A stretch of 20,138 bases of DNA from Lishizhenia sp033720595. Its GTDB lineage: Bacteria; Bacteroidota; Bacteroidia; Flavobacteriales_D; Crocinitomicaceae. The position numbers were made by a program, and so were the translations under genes. The stretch covers positions 1 to 20,138 of the forward strand of contig NZ_JAWWCF010000031.1 of the NCBI RefSeq assembly GCF_033720595.1, in the 5' to 3' direction. Positions within the stretch are counted from its first letter, which is position 1; every line of letters starts with the position of its first letter. Positions 12,146 through 20,138 of the stretch are shown piece after piece. The notes under the pieces were generated by a model that saw nothing but the letters and a program-made list of their open reading frames with translations, was not told the origin of the DNA and did no database searches.

Positions 12146-14380
12146 TTATTCAGTAATTCTTTCTATTTCAGCTTCATCCCAGCGCTCTACACGTTTAACA
12201 CCTTCCACAATTTCGAATTTTTGAATCAAAGATTCTAAGTGTTGTAAATCGTTTACATACACTTCAACCCATCCTTCAAATACACCATCATGAGAAGAGA
12301 AGGAGATAGATTTCATGTTCACACTGTGCTGATGAGAAATGATGTCGGTAATTTTATTCACCAATCCTAAATCGTCAATACCAATTAGTCTTAGTTTACC
12401 TATATGCTCTTTTACATCATCCAATTCCCATGTGGCAGGGATACAGCGATAAGCCATTTTACTCATCATGTTTTCTGCATTGGGACAATTGGTACGGTGA
12501 ATTTTTAAACCTTCACTTATCGAATTAAAGGCAAAAATTGAATCTCCCGGTAGAGGGTTACAACATTTGGCATATTTGTAATCGAGGTCTACATTATTAT
12601 TTCCGATAACAATGGTCTCTTTCGGGTTTAATGCTGGTTTGGGTTTAGGAGCCTCAGATTTTATTCCTTTTTTAGGTCGTTTTTTGTCTGATTTAAATAT
12701 TCCGCCCTCTTGCGGTATTTCCTTCACTTTAGGAAGGTCTATTTTACCTTTAGCAATTTTAATGTAAAGTTCAGTGGCACCTGGTACTTTAAAGAAACGC
12801 TCTAAAGTGGTTACATTTTCACTCGTAAATTTAATGTTGTAATTCTTCAGTTTACGTTCTAGAATCTCTTTACCATTGGCAGCAATTTCTTTACGCTCGT
12901 CGTTTAAAGCATTTTTAATCTTTTGCTTAGCTCGGGCTGTGACTACATATTTTAACCATTCATCATTAGGCTTTTGCTTGGTAGAAGTAATAATTTCTAT
13001 CTGATTACCACTTTTCAATTGATGACTTAAAGGAACAAGTTTATTATTCACTTTAGCACCTATACAAGTTAAACCAACCTGGGTGTGAATGTCAAAAGCA
13101 AAATCTAATATCGTTGCACCATTGGGTAATACGCGTAATTCCCCTTTTGGAGTAAACACATAAATTTCTTCACTGAAAAGATTGAGCTTAAAGTCGTTGA
13201 TGAAGTCCATGGCATTCGTTGATGGATTTTCAATCAAGTCTCTAATTTCAGCTATCCATCTGTCAAATTTCGTGTCTCCGTTTTTTGACTCTTTATAATT
13301 GTAGTGTGCCGCTAAACCTTTTTCAGCAATTTCATCCATACGTTTAGAACGTATCTGAACTTCTATCCACCTCCCTTGGGGCGACATCACCGTAGTGTGC
13401 AAGGATTCATATCCATTGGCACGAGGTGTAGAAATCCAGTCTCTTAAACGATCTGGATTGGGTTGATAATAATCTGTAACGATAGAATAAACTCTCCAAG
13501 CATCCGGTTTTTCTAACTCTTCTGGAGTGTTTAGGATGATTCTAACGGCAAAAAGATCGTATACCTCCTCGAAGGGAATACCCTTATTCTGCATTTTCCT
13601 CCAAATGGAAGAAATAGACTTTGTACGCGCTTTGATTTCAAAGTCATAACCTTCTTTGGTTAAACTTTCTTTAATCGGTTGCATGAATCGGCGGATAAAT
13701 CGATTTCGGGCTTCCTTACTCGATTTTAGTTTAGATTGGATTTCATTGTAAATGGGGGGATTCATGTATTTCAAACCTAAATCCTCCAATTCACTTTTGA
13801 TAGAGTACAATCCTAACCTGTGGGCTAGAGGGGAGTATAAGAAATTGGTTTCAGATGCAATTTTCAACTGCTTATCCGGACGCATACTTTCTAAAGTACG
13901 CATGTTGTGGAGTCTGTCTGCCAATTTGATAAGAACAACCCTAAGGTCATCAGAAATGGTCAACACCATTTTTCTGAAGTTCTCGGCTTGTATAGAAACG
14001 TTTTCGTCAAATACTTCAGGAATTTTTGTTAAACCATCAATGATTTTTCGAGCCGTTCCTCCAAACAATTCTTCAATATCCTCTAGACTAATGTGGGTAT
14101 CTTCTACTGTATCATGTAACAAGGCACACGCAATGGCAGTAGCCCCGAGTCCCATTTCTTCCGAACAAATTCTTGCTACGGCAATGGGGTGAAAAATATA
14201 AGGTTCACCCGATTTTCTACGCATGTCTTTGTGTGCTTCTACAGCAACATCAAAAGCTTTGCGTATCATCTTGTTTTCTTCCTTAGTTCCTTGCTTAAAG
14301 GTGCGCAATAAGCCCCTAAATGCATTGAGTATATCTTTTCTTTCCTTTTCTAAATCTATATTCCCAGCGTCCTCAGCCAT
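12146..14380 (-). CDS. Bifunctional (p)ppGpp synthetase/hydrolase of the Rel/SpoT family
   Basis: The 744-residue enzyme makes and degrades the stringent-response alarmones ppGpp and pppGpp. It has the full long-RSH layout. The HD hydrolase domain shows H64 and HDTVED at 89-94. The synthetase domain shows YDLFAVRI near 274-281, GYESLHTT at 323-330 and EVQIRS at 340-345. A TGS domain lies at about 402-465, a zinc-finger-like segment with CC at 606-607 and H628/C632, and a C-terminal ACT domain at about 662-734. Because the hydrolase residues are intact, a bifunctional enzyme is more likely than a RelA-type synthetase. I chose ATG 14380; a TTG nine bases upstream would add three residues. It is divergent from the Crp/Fnr gene and followed by tal. 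Confidence 0.95.
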   Translation of the reverse strand: MAEDAGNIDLEKERKDILNAFRGLLRTFKQGTKEENKMIRKAFDVAVEAHKDMRRKSGEPYIFHPIAVARICSEEMGLGATAIACALLHDTVEDTHISLEDIEELFGGTARKIIDGLTKIPEVFDENVSIQAENFRKMVLTISDDLRVVLIKLADRLHNMRTLESMRPDKQLKIASETNFLYSPLAHRLGLYSIKSELEDLGLKYMNPPIYNEIQSKLKSSKEARNRFIRRFMQPIKESLTKEGYDFEIKARTKSISSIWRKMQNKGIPFEEVYDLFAVRIILNTPEELEKPDAWRVYSIVTDYYQPNPDRLRDWISTPRANGYESLHTTVMSPQGRWIEVQIRSKRMDEIAEKGLAAHYNYKESKNGDTKFDRWIAEIRDLIENPSTNAMDFINDFKLNLFSEEIYVFTPKGELRVLPNGATILDFAFDIHTQVGLTCIGAKVNNKLVPLSHQLKSGNQIEIITSTKQKPNDEWLKYVVTARAKQKIKNALNDERKEIAANGKEILERKLKNYNIKFTSENVTTLERFFKVPGATELYIKIAKGKIDLPKVKEIPQEGGIFKSDKKRPKKGIKSEAPKPKPALNPKETIVIGNNNVDLDYKYAKCCNPLPGDSIFAFNSISEGLKIHRTNCPNAENMMSKMAYRCIPATWELDDVKEHIGKLRLIGIDDLGLVNKITDIISHQHSVNMKSISFSSHDGVFEGWVEVYVNDLQHLESLIQKFEIVEGVKRVERWDEAEIERITE

Positions 14381-14520
14381 ACTTGTCAAATTATATACCT
14401 AAAATAGTAAGAATGTTAAACATGTGGAATCTAAAACCCATTAAAATAAAGGCTTTCCATGATTTTTTTTCCAACATACTTGTCAGGAAGTGATGGCTGG
14501 TCAATAGCTGGGAAAGAAGT

Positions 14521-14548
14521 TGTTGTATATTTCATTGAATATCTTTGG
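14521..14548 (+). promoter_or_regulatory. Promoter of the Crp/Fnr-family gene
   Basis: TTG at 14521-14523 and TATCTTTG at 14541-14548 are separated by 17 bases, fitting the flavobacterial consensus TTG-N17-23-TAnnTTTG. It lies in the 250-base divergent region 14381-14630, 82 bases upstream of the chosen start. A second TAnnTTTG match (TATTTTTG, 14618-14625) lacks a -33 partner and would place the start of transcription at the ATG. I see no other clear element in this region, and no good promoter for the rel gene. Confidence 0.6.
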
Positions 14549-14630
14549 ATTAGAATAGGTCAGTGTCTTGAAATAGAGAAATGTTATCTGGAAGATGCAA
14601 AGCTTCTTGCTTTCGTTTATTTTTGAAGGG

Positions 14631-15230
14631 ATGAATAAGGGAATATCACTTGGTGAAGTACAACAGGTTTTTGGCGTATTAAATGTTTCAGAGGACGAGC
14701 TTAAATACTTGGCCTCTAAATTCGAACGTATAGAATTAAAAAAGGGAGATCATTTATTACGAGCTGGTAGTAGAGTAGAGCACACTTACTACCTCTATGA
14801 AGGGTGTATGCGAACTTATTTTATTGATGATCAGGGAAAGGAACATACCTTTCAATTTGCTGTAGATGATTGGTGGACATCCGATTATAATGCATTGCTG
14901 AAAAAAGAACCTGCCATGATGAATATTGAGGCATTAAAAGACACTACACTTTTTTCATTAAGCATGCATGATTTGGAAGAAACCTGTGATAAGATTCGAC
15001 CAGTGGAACGATTTCATAGGATGAAATTACAAAGAGCTTTTGCTTCTTTTCAAAGGAGGATAATGCAAAACCTATCTAAAACCGCTAGGGAGAGATATAT
15101 AAACTTTCTAGCTTCTTACCCGGATATTGAGAGAGAAGTAAAGAATTACCATATCGCATCTTATTTAGGAATAACCTCAGAGAGTTTGAGTAGAATTCGA
15201 AGAGAAATGTCACGTAAAGACAAGCCTTAG
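14631..15230 (+). CDS. Crp/Fnr-family transcriptional regulator
   Basis: This is a 199-residue DNA-binding regulator. An N-terminal cyclic-nucleotide-binding-type beta-barrel occupies about residues 25-115, with a long dimerisation helix to about 150. A C-terminal helix-turn-helix lies at about 173-195 (HIASYLGITSESLSRIRREM). The barrel lacks the cAMP-contacting signature of E. coli CRP, and there is no N-terminal cysteine cluster as in FNR, so the ligand is unknown. I chose ATG 14631, preceded by GAAGGG. An in-frame ATG at 14595 would add 12 residues and cannot be excluded. It is divergent from rel and lies 72 bases upstream of a nitroreductase gene in the same direction, a likely target. 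Confidence 0.88.
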   Translation: MNKGISLGEVQQVFGVLNVSEDELKYLASKFERIELKKGDHLLRAGSRVEHTYYLYEGCMRTYFIDDQGKEHTFQFAVDDWWTSDYNALLKKEPAMMNIEALKDTTLFSLSMHDLEETCDKIRPVERFHRMKLQRAFASFQRRIMQNLSKTARERYINFLASYPDIEREVKNYHIASYLGITSESLSRIRREMSRKDKP

Positions 15231-15276
15231 ACCATTTCTTATCATAGGTCAATTTTTTAATTCTTCCTTGCCACGA

Positions 15277-15299
15277 TCTTTGTGTCAAATAATCAAAGA
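15277..15299 (+). promoter_or_regulatory. Inverted repeat at the start of the nitroreductase gene
   Basis: TCTTTG (15277-15282) and CAAAGA (15294-15299) are 6-bp inverted arms separated by 11 bases, ending three bases before the nitroreductase ATG. The left arm overlaps GATCTTTG, a one-mismatch -7 element. An operator for the adjacent Crp/Fnr-family protein is plausible, but the site does not match known CRP or FNR half-sites. Confidence 0.3.
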
Positions 15300-15302
15300 G
15301 AC

Positions 15303-15935
15303 ATGGAATTAATTGAAAAATTAAATTGGAGATATGCCGCAAAGGCAATGAATGGAAATCAAATTTCACAAGAAAAAGTAGATAATATTATCGAAGCTAT
15401 TTCATTGGCACCAACTTCTAGTGGATTGCAGCCTTTTGAAGTTGTTGTTGTAACCAACCAAGAGGTCAAGGATAAAATCAAAGCGGTAGCTTGGAACCAA
15501 TCTGTTGTTTCTGATTGTTCTCATTTATTGGTGTTTGCTGCATGGGATACATATACAGCAGATCGAATCAATTACATGTTTGATTTAACCAATGAAGTAA
15601 GAGGATTTAAAAATGAAGGATGGGAAAATTACAGACAACAGTTATTGTCTTCATATGTTCCTCGTCCTGCACAGGAGAATTTTGAGCACGCTGCAAGACA
15701 AGCATACATCGCGTTTTCTCAAGCTATTGCAGCAGCGGCCTTTGAAGGAGTAGATGCAACACCAATGGAAGGGTTTGATACAGCAGCTGTAGATGAAATT
15801 TTAGGATTAGAAGCCAAAGGATTAAAGAGTTGTGTAATGTTACCCTTAGGATACAGAGATGAAGAAAACGATTGGTTGGTAAACCTTCCTAAAGTAAGAA
15901 AGAGCAAAGAAGACTTATTGATTAAAGTTGACTAA
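15303..15935 (+). CDS. NfsB-type NAD(P)H nitroreductase (FMN-dependent)
   Basis: This 210-residue flavoprotein belongs to the NfsB/dihydropteridine-reductase-like nitroreductases, which reduce nitro compounds or quinones with NAD(P)H. Family features are LNWRYAAKAMN at the N-terminus (FMN phosphate contact), SLAPTSSGLQPFEVVVV at about 34-50, and the C-terminal GYRDEEND segment. The natural substrate cannot be read from the sequence. I chose ATG 15303 (MELIEKLNWR). A GTG at 15282 would add seven polar residues and overlaps the -7-like element. The gene follows the Crp/Fnr-family regulator by 72 bases, and a strong terminator closes it. Confidence 0.9.
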   Translation: MELIEKLNWRYAAKAMNGNQISQEKVDNIIEAISLAPTSSGLQPFEVVVVTNQEVKDKIKAVAWNQSVVSDCSHLLVFAAWDTYTADRINYMFDLTNEVRGFKNEGWENYRQQLLSSYVPRPAQENFEHAARQAYIAFSQAIAAAAFEGVDATPMEGFDTAAVDEILGLEAKGLKSCVMLPLGYRDEENDWLVNLPKVRKSKEDLLIKVD

Positions 15936-15962
15936 ACCGCGTTGAATAAATAATTGTTCAAC

Positions 15963-15999
15963 AAAAAATCCCCGATGCAAACACATCGGGGATTTTTTT
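15963..15999. terminator. Bidirectional terminator between nitroreductase and fahA
   Basis: ATCCCCGATG (15968-15977) and CATCGGGGAT (15984-15993) pair perfectly around the loop CAAACA. Five flanking A-T pairs extend the stem to 15 bp, giving T-runs in both directions. It lies between the nitroreductase stop (15935) and the fahA stop (16014), two convergent genes. A smaller inverted repeat (GTTGAA/TTCAAC) precedes it. Confidence 0.92.
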
Positions 16000-16013
16000 A
16001 TTCTATTAATGGA

Positions 16014-17285
16014 TTATTTTGCAGGAAGTACTTTAGTAGCAACTTCTCCAAATCCGATTTTAACATCTCCATTCATACAAGTACCTCTCATGGTAACTGT
16101 ATCGTTGTCTTGGATGAATTTACGCTCAGAACCATCTTTCATTGGAATTGGTTTTGTTCCTCTCCAAGATAATTCTAACATAGAACCGTAAGAGTTTTCT
16201 TCTGGTCCAGAAATCGTTCCTGAAGCCATCATATCTCCACAGTTAATGTTACATCCATTTACTGTATGGTGCGCTAACTGCTGCGCCATGTTCCAGTACA
16301 TGTGCTTGTAGTTAGAATTACATATCACAGTTTCTTCACCGTTCTCAGGAGTAATAGCTACCTCTAAGTTGATGTCGTAATGGTGTTGTCCTTCATATTC
16401 CAAGTAAGAAAGTACTTTTGGATCTTGCTTTGGACCATCTAATTTGAAAGGCTCCAATGCATCCATAGTAACAATCCAAGGTGAAATTGAAGAAGCAAAG
16501 TTCTTCGCCAAGAATGGTCCTAATGGAACGTACTCCCAAGTTTGGATATCACGTGCAGACCAGTCATTGAATAGACACATACCAAAGATGTAATCTTCAG
16601 CTTCTGCAGTTGAAATAGAGTCTCCTAATGGTTTCCCGTCGAAAGTTACAAATGCCATTTCTAATTCGAAATCTAACAATCTACATGGAGCGTAGATAGG
16701 ATCTGCATCTTTATCTGGTCTAATTTGTCCTTTTGGACGGTGTATGCTTTCTCCTGAAACAATGATAGAGCTAGAACGACCGTGGTATCCAACAGGAATC
16801 CACAACCAGTTTGGCAATAATGCATTGTTAGGGTCTCTAAACATTGTACCTACATTCGTTGCGTGATCTCTAGAAGAGTAGAAGTCAGTATAATCACCTA
16901 CTTGCACAGGCATTAACATTTCTACTGCATCTGCTTCAATTAAAACTTGACCAACATGGTGCTCGTTTCCTGAAAGATCGTTGTGATCTGTAGCTAATAA
17001 TTTAGAAATTCTATTTCTTAAATCTCTTGTTGCAGCTTTCCCTTTTTTCATCATTGGGTTTAAGCTGTCTGTATCAAAATCTTCTAAGTCGAATGGCAAA
17101 TTATCCAAATAACCTAAAACATAAAGTGTTTTTAAATCCAAAACAAAATCACCGATACGCGTACCTACACGTGGCGTTAAGTTTCCTGTTTTAAAAACTC
17201 CAAAAGGAATGTTTTGGATAGGGAAGTCAGATCCTGCAGGAACTTCTACCCATGATTTTAACGAAGGATTGTTTGCTTGTATCAT
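16014..17285 (-). CDS. fahA: Fumarylacetoacetase
   Basis: The 423-residue enzyme hydrolyses fumarylacetoacetate to fumarate and acetoacetate, the last step of tyrosine breakdown via homogentisate. Residues known from mouse FAH are all present at a constant offset of 8: metal ligands D134, E207, E209 and D241; catalytic H141; Y136; and substrate contacts R245, Q248 and K261. The segments DYTDFYSSRDHATNVG and VGYHGRSSSIIVSG are characteristic. The other pathway genes (hydroxyphenylpyruvate and homogentisate dioxygenases) are not in the window. The start lies 9 bases after the glyA stop, so it is the last gene of an epimerase-glyA-fahA operon, ending at the bidirectional terminator. Confidence 0.97.
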   Translation of the reverse strand: MIQANNPSLKSWVEVPAGSDFPIQNIPFGVFKTGNLTPRVGTRIGDFVLDLKTLYVLGYLDNLPFDLEDFDTDSLNPMMKKGKAATRDLRNRISKLLATDHNDLSGNEHHVGQVLIEADAVEMLMPVQVGDYTDFYSSRDHATNVGTMFRDPNNALLPNWLWIPVGYHGRSSSIIVSGESIHRPKGQIRPDKDADPIYAPCRLLDFELEMAFVTFDGKPLGDSISTAEAEDYIFGMCLFNDWSARDIQTWEYVPLGPFLAKNFASSISPWIVTMDALEPFKLDGPKQDPKVLSYLEYEGQHHYDINLEVAITPENGEETVICNSNYKHMYWNMAQQLAHHTVNGCNINCGDMMASGTISGPEENSYGSMLELSWRGTKPIPMKDGSERKFIQDNDTVTMRGTCMNGDVKIGFGEVATKVLPAK

Positions 17286-17294
17286 ATGTATATA

Positions 17295-18566
17295 CTATTG
17301 AAATAATGGTAATCCACTCATTAATGAATGTACCTTTGTTTTAATTAGTGCTAATTTTTCATCATCAGTAGCATTGCAAATAGCTTCATCTAAGTATTCA
17401 ACTATTGTAGCTATACTATCTTCTTTCATTCCTCTTGTTGTAATAGCAGAAGTTCCCACGCGGATACCAGAGGTAACGAATGGTGATTCTGTATCAAAAG
17501 GAACCATATTTTTATTTACAGTAATCTCAGCTTTACCTAAAGCGATTTCAGCATCTTTTCCTGTAATGTTTTTCGCTCTTAAATCAATTAACATAGAGTG
17601 GTTGTCTGTACCACCTGAAATGATTTTATATCCTCTTTTAACAAGTTCGTCAGCCATAACAGAGGCGTTCTTAATTACTTGTTGAGCGTATGCTTTGTAA
17701 TCGTCTGATAATGCTTCACCGAAAGCAACTGCTTTTGCAGCGATAACATGCTCTAATGGACCACCTTGTGTTCCAGGGAAAACAGCTGCATCTAACAAGC
17801 TTGCCATAGAACGTGGGTTTCCATTTTTCCATTTAATTCCAAATGGGTTATCAAAGTTCTTACGCATCATAATGATACCACCTCTTGGTCCACGTAAAGT
17901 TTTGTGCGTAGTTGAGGTAACGATATGGCAGTGCTCTAATGGGTCTGTTAATAATCCTGCTGCGATTAATCCAGCTGGGTGAGAAATATCTGCTAACACC
18001 AAAGCTCCAACTTCATCGGCAACCTTTCTAATTCTTGCATAATCCCAATCTCTTGAGTATGCAGAAGCTCCACAGATGATTAGTTTTGGCTTTTCAGCGC
18101 GAGCTTTTTCTTCTAAAGTTTCGTAATCAATGGTTCCAGTTTCTTCTTTTACACCATAGAAGTGAGGTTCATAAAATTTACCTGAGAAGTTTACTGGAGA
18201 ACCGTGTGTAAGGTGACCACCGTGTGAGAGGTCAAATCCTAATATTTTATCTCCAGGTTGCAAACATGCTAACATTACAGCGGCATTGGCTTGTGCACCA
18301 GAGTGTGGCTGTACGTTGGCCCATGTAGCACCAAATAATTTACACAATCTATCAATGGCAAGTTGTTCAACTTTATCAACAACCTCACATCCTCCGTAGT
18401 AACGCTTTTCAGGTAATCCTTCTGCATACTTGTTTGTAAGGATAGATCCCATTGCTTTAAGTACTTCATCACTTACATAGTTTTCAGAAGCGATAAGTTC
18501 TATACCATTTGTCTGACGAGCTCTTTCGTCTTCAATGAGTCCAAATATTTCAGTGTCCTTCACCAT
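17295..18566 (-). CDS. glyA: Serine hydroxymethyltransferase
   Basis: This PLP enzyme interconverts serine and glycine and supplies 5,10-methylene-tetrahydrofolate, the main one-carbon source. The 423-residue length is typical. The PLP lysine is K222 in TSTTHKTLRGPRGG, and D193 in LADISHPAG contacts the cofactor ring nitrogen. ELIASENYVS at 23-32 and EGLPEKRYYGG at 49-59 are family signatures. The ATG lies only three bases after the epimerase stop codon (TAA-GAA-ATG order), and fahA follows after 9 bases, which indicates a tight operon. Confidence 0.98.
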   Translation of the reverse strand: MVKDTEIFGLIEDERARQTNGIELIASENYVSDEVLKAMGSILTNKYAEGLPEKRYYGGCEVVDKVEQLAIDRLCKLFGATWANVQPHSGAQANAAVMLACLQPGDKILGFDLSHGGHLTHGSPVNFSGKFYEPHFYGVKEETGTIDYETLEEKARAEKPKLIICGASAYSRDWDYARIRKVADEVGALVLADISHPAGLIAAGLLTDPLEHCHIVTSTTHKTLRGPRGGIIMMRKNFDNPFGIKWKNGNPRSMASLLDAAVFPGTQGGPLEHVIAAKAVAFGEALSDDYKAYAQQVIKNASVMADELVKRGYKIISGGTDNHSMLIDLRAKNITGKDAEIALGKAEITVNKNMVPFDTESPFVTSGIRVGTSAITTRGMKEDSIATIVEYLDEAICNATDDEKLALIKTKVHSLMSGLPLFQ

Positions 18567-18569
18567 TTC

Positions 18570-19487
18570 TTAATTGTTTTTTTTATATATCATTTTTAAC
18601 CCATCTAAAAGTGGAGTAGTGGGTTTGTAATTCACGAGTTCTTTTAATTTTTTAGAGCTTCCTACTCTACGTTCAACTTCATAGTCGTAACGTTTTCTAG
18701 GAGCATCTATATAGGCAATCTTAGAATTTGACCCTGTAATCTCTAAAATATTTTCTGCCAGCGTTTTAATGTTCCATTCTTCCTCATTGGCAATATTCAC
18801 AATATGATAACCTTTCGTATCCATTAGGCGAACACAAGCTTCTATGGTATCATCTATATAAGTGAAGTCTCTGGTTTGCTCACCATTTCCGTAAACGGTA
18901 ATTTGTTCACCTTTTTGAGCTTGTTCAAAGAAACGAGGGATCACCATTCTGTTGTCTTGGTTATCCCCATAAACATTGAAAAATCTTAACGAAACAGCTT
19001 CTAAGCCCTTTTCGTCATGATGAGAGGCCAGGTAAATTTCATTGTACCTTTTAGCCATGGCATAGGAAGTTCTAGGGTCTACGAGTATCTCTTCAGACAA
19101 TGCATTTTCAATGGCTGAATGTCCGTATATTCCTGAAGTAGAAGCATACAATATTTTCTTGATATTGTTCTCCTGGGCTGCAGCAACAACGTTTCGTGTA
19201 CCTATTACTTCAACATCCATTGTCTCTACAGGATTGTCTGCCACTACGTCTACACCTAGCACAGCTGCAAAATGATAGATGATATCTACACCTTTTGAGG
19301 CCGTATTTACGATGGAGTAGTTTCTGACATCTCCTTTAATAAAGTGTATCTTTTTGAATATTTCAGGGTCTATTTTATTTCCTCTCAGTAAATTATCGAG
19401 TACAGTAACGTCATGACCATCGTTTACTAATCTTTTACAAAGATTACTACCAATAAATCCTGCGCCTCCTGTTATTAATATTTTCAT
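18570..19487 (-). CDS. NAD-dependent sugar-nucleotide epimerase/dehydratase
   Basis: The 305-residue protein is an extended short-chain dehydrogenase of the UDP-glucose 4-epimerase type. It has GGAGFIGSNL for NAD binding at residues 7-16, an adenine-contact aspartate D31, and the catalytic set S118, Y142 and K146 (SYAMAK). The FFNVYG and RDFTYIDD segments further along are typical of nucleotide-sugar epimerases and dehydratases. The exact substrate cannot be decided by eye. It is the first gene of a unit with glyA and fahA and has its own promoter upstream. The link to one-carbon and tyrosine metabolism is not obvious, so the grouping may reflect shared growth control. Confidence 0.92.
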   Translation of the reverse strand: MKILITGGAGFIGSNLCKRLVNDGHDVTVLDNLLRGNKIDPEIFKKIHFIKGDVRNYSIVNTASKGVDIIYHFAAVLGVDVVADNPVETMDVEVIGTRNVVAAAQENNIKKILYASTSGIYGHSAIENALSEEILVDPRTSYAMAKRYNEIYLASHHDEKGLEAVSLRFFNVYGDNQDNRMVIPRFFEQAQKGEQITVYGNGEQTRDFTYIDDTIEACVRLMDTKGYHIVNIANEEEWNIKTLAENILEITGSNSKIAYIDAPRKRYDYEVERRVGSSKKLKELVNYKPTTPLLDGLKMIYKKNN

Positions 19488-19536
19488 AGTGTTGTATTTC
19501 CCGAGAAAGAAATTTGAACCTAAGTTTTACTTTTTG

Positions 19537-19566
19537 CAAAAGTACTTAAATTAAATATCTTCTCAA
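19537..19566 (-). promoter_or_regulatory. Promoter of the epimerase-glyA-fahA operon
   Basis: On the minus strand TTG (19566-19564) and TACTTTTG (19544-19537) are separated by 19 bases, an excellent fit to TTG-N17-23-TAnnTTTG. The -7 element is 49 bases from the epimerase ATG. The -33 element lies inside the 3' end of the NlpC/P60 gene. It is one of the two best promoters in the window. Confidence 0.7.
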
Positions 19567-20138
19567 GTGTGTTAAGCGATGTGTCTGTTTATTTAATTCT
19601 TGGGAGTAGATACCTTCTTCATTGAGACTTTCAATTTTCACTCTACCGCTTGCGTGAATAATTTTGTTTTCTTCTAGAACAATTCCTACATGAGTTACTT
19701 TATCCTTGCTGTTTGAAAAGAATGCGAGGTCTCCCACTTGTAATTCATCAAATTCGACAGCAGTACCTTGCGTTACTTGCATACTAGCGTCTCTGAGTAA
19801 TTCTATTCCAAACTCTCTTAGAACCGCTTGGGTGAATCCGGAACAATCAATTCCAAATTGCGTTCTGCCACCCCATAAATAAGGAGCATTTAAGAACTCC
19901 ATAGCAACATCACCAATACTTTGATGGGTAGAAGGACCGTTGTTTTGGGTGATTTTCTCAAAACTGTATTGATCTACCTCAAAGTTTTGAAGACTTTCAT
20001 TGAGCATGGAACCTTTTAAAGTTTGAATAGGACCAATGGGTGTATTGTACGTAAGAAGTGCACTTTTTTGTCTTTTCCCTTCTTGTAAAATTTTTTGTTT
20101 GGCGAGATCACTAATGGTAAAGATTTGTTTGAAATCTA
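19546..20138 (-). CDS. NlpC/P60-family peptidoglycan endopeptidase, N-terminus beyond window edge
   Basis: The frame is open from the right edge to the stop at 19546. The ATG at 20007 is probably internal, because a further 43 codons without a stop precede it to the edge. The C-terminal NlpC/P60 cysteine-peptidase domain is complete: DCSGFTQ with the catalytic cysteine (residue 55 from the 20007 ATG), HVGIV with the histidine (106) and IIHASG with a second histidine (118), plus the YLWGGRT entry motif. Such enzymes cut peptide stems of peptidoglycan. From memory of Bacteroidota homologues, an SH3b-type wall-binding domain should precede it, outside the window. No terminator is evident before the epimerase promoter. 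Confidence 0.88.
   Translation of the reverse strand, partial: DFKQIFTISDLAKQKILQEGKRQKSALLTYNTPIGPIQTLKGSMLNESLQNFEVDQYSFEKITQNNGPSTHQSIGDVAMEFLNAPYLWGGRTQFGIDCSGFTQAVLREFGIELLRDASMQVTQGTAVEFDELQVGDLAFFSNSKDKVTHVGIVLEENKIIHASGRVKIESLNEEGIYSQELNKQTHRLTHLRRYLI

Noticed and set aside
13752..14192. 146-codon plus-strand open frame
   Set aside because: It is antisense to the HD domain of the Rel/SpoT gene, which has a clear family match.

Overview
The window reads as a chromosomal core region of a low-GC member of the Bacteroidota, most likely Flavobacteriales. The evidence is: several copies of the Bacteroidota -7 promoter motif TAnnTTTG, two of them with a TTG at the correct distance; start codons with little or no Shine-Dalgarno sequence; a lone clpC without ctsR/mcsA/mcsB; gyrA followed by a secreted TPR protein; and fahA next to glyA. 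Protein sequences look flavobacterial throughout. I see no tRNA, rRNA, insertion sequence, prophage or CRISPR array.

Layout. Positions 1-5185 are on the minus strand: clpC (Clp ATPase), a secreted protein of unknown function, a class II CCA tRNA nucleotidyltransferase with an HD domain, and the start of a pRiA4b ORF-3/TnpR-like protein that runs off the left edge. A 231-base divergent region (5186-5416) separates clpC from gyrA; it holds a clpC promoter motif, two DnaA-box-like 9-mers and a palindromic gyrA leader. gyrA is followed on the plus strand by a TPR protein (to 9091) and a strong terminator. A two-gene plus-strand unit follows: a PhnP-like metallo-hydrolase and a DUF3817 membrane protein. 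From 10298 to 14380 the minus strand carries a Rel/SpoT alarmone enzyme, a small transaldolase and a secreted YD-repeat-like protein. A second divergent region (14381-14630) leads to a Crp/Fnr-family regulator and an NfsB-type nitroreductase on the plus strand. From 16014 to the right edge the minus strand carries an NlpC/P60 peptidase (cut by the edge), a sugar-nucleotide epimerase, glyA and fahA.

Most genes are housekeeping: tRNA maturation, proteolysis, DNA topology, stringent response, pentose-phosphate carbon flow, one-carbon metabolism, aromatic amino acid breakdown and cell-wall turnover. The most striking single observation is that gyrA is split by a one-base deletion in a T-run, so the 845-residue protein is encoded in two frames; a sequencing or assembly error is the simplest explanation. 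Two secreted proteins of unknown function begin immediately downstream of the terminator hairpins of clpC and the transaldolase, an arrangement worth testing for read-through. I found no convincing new multi-gene system, and the findings should be read as individual leads.
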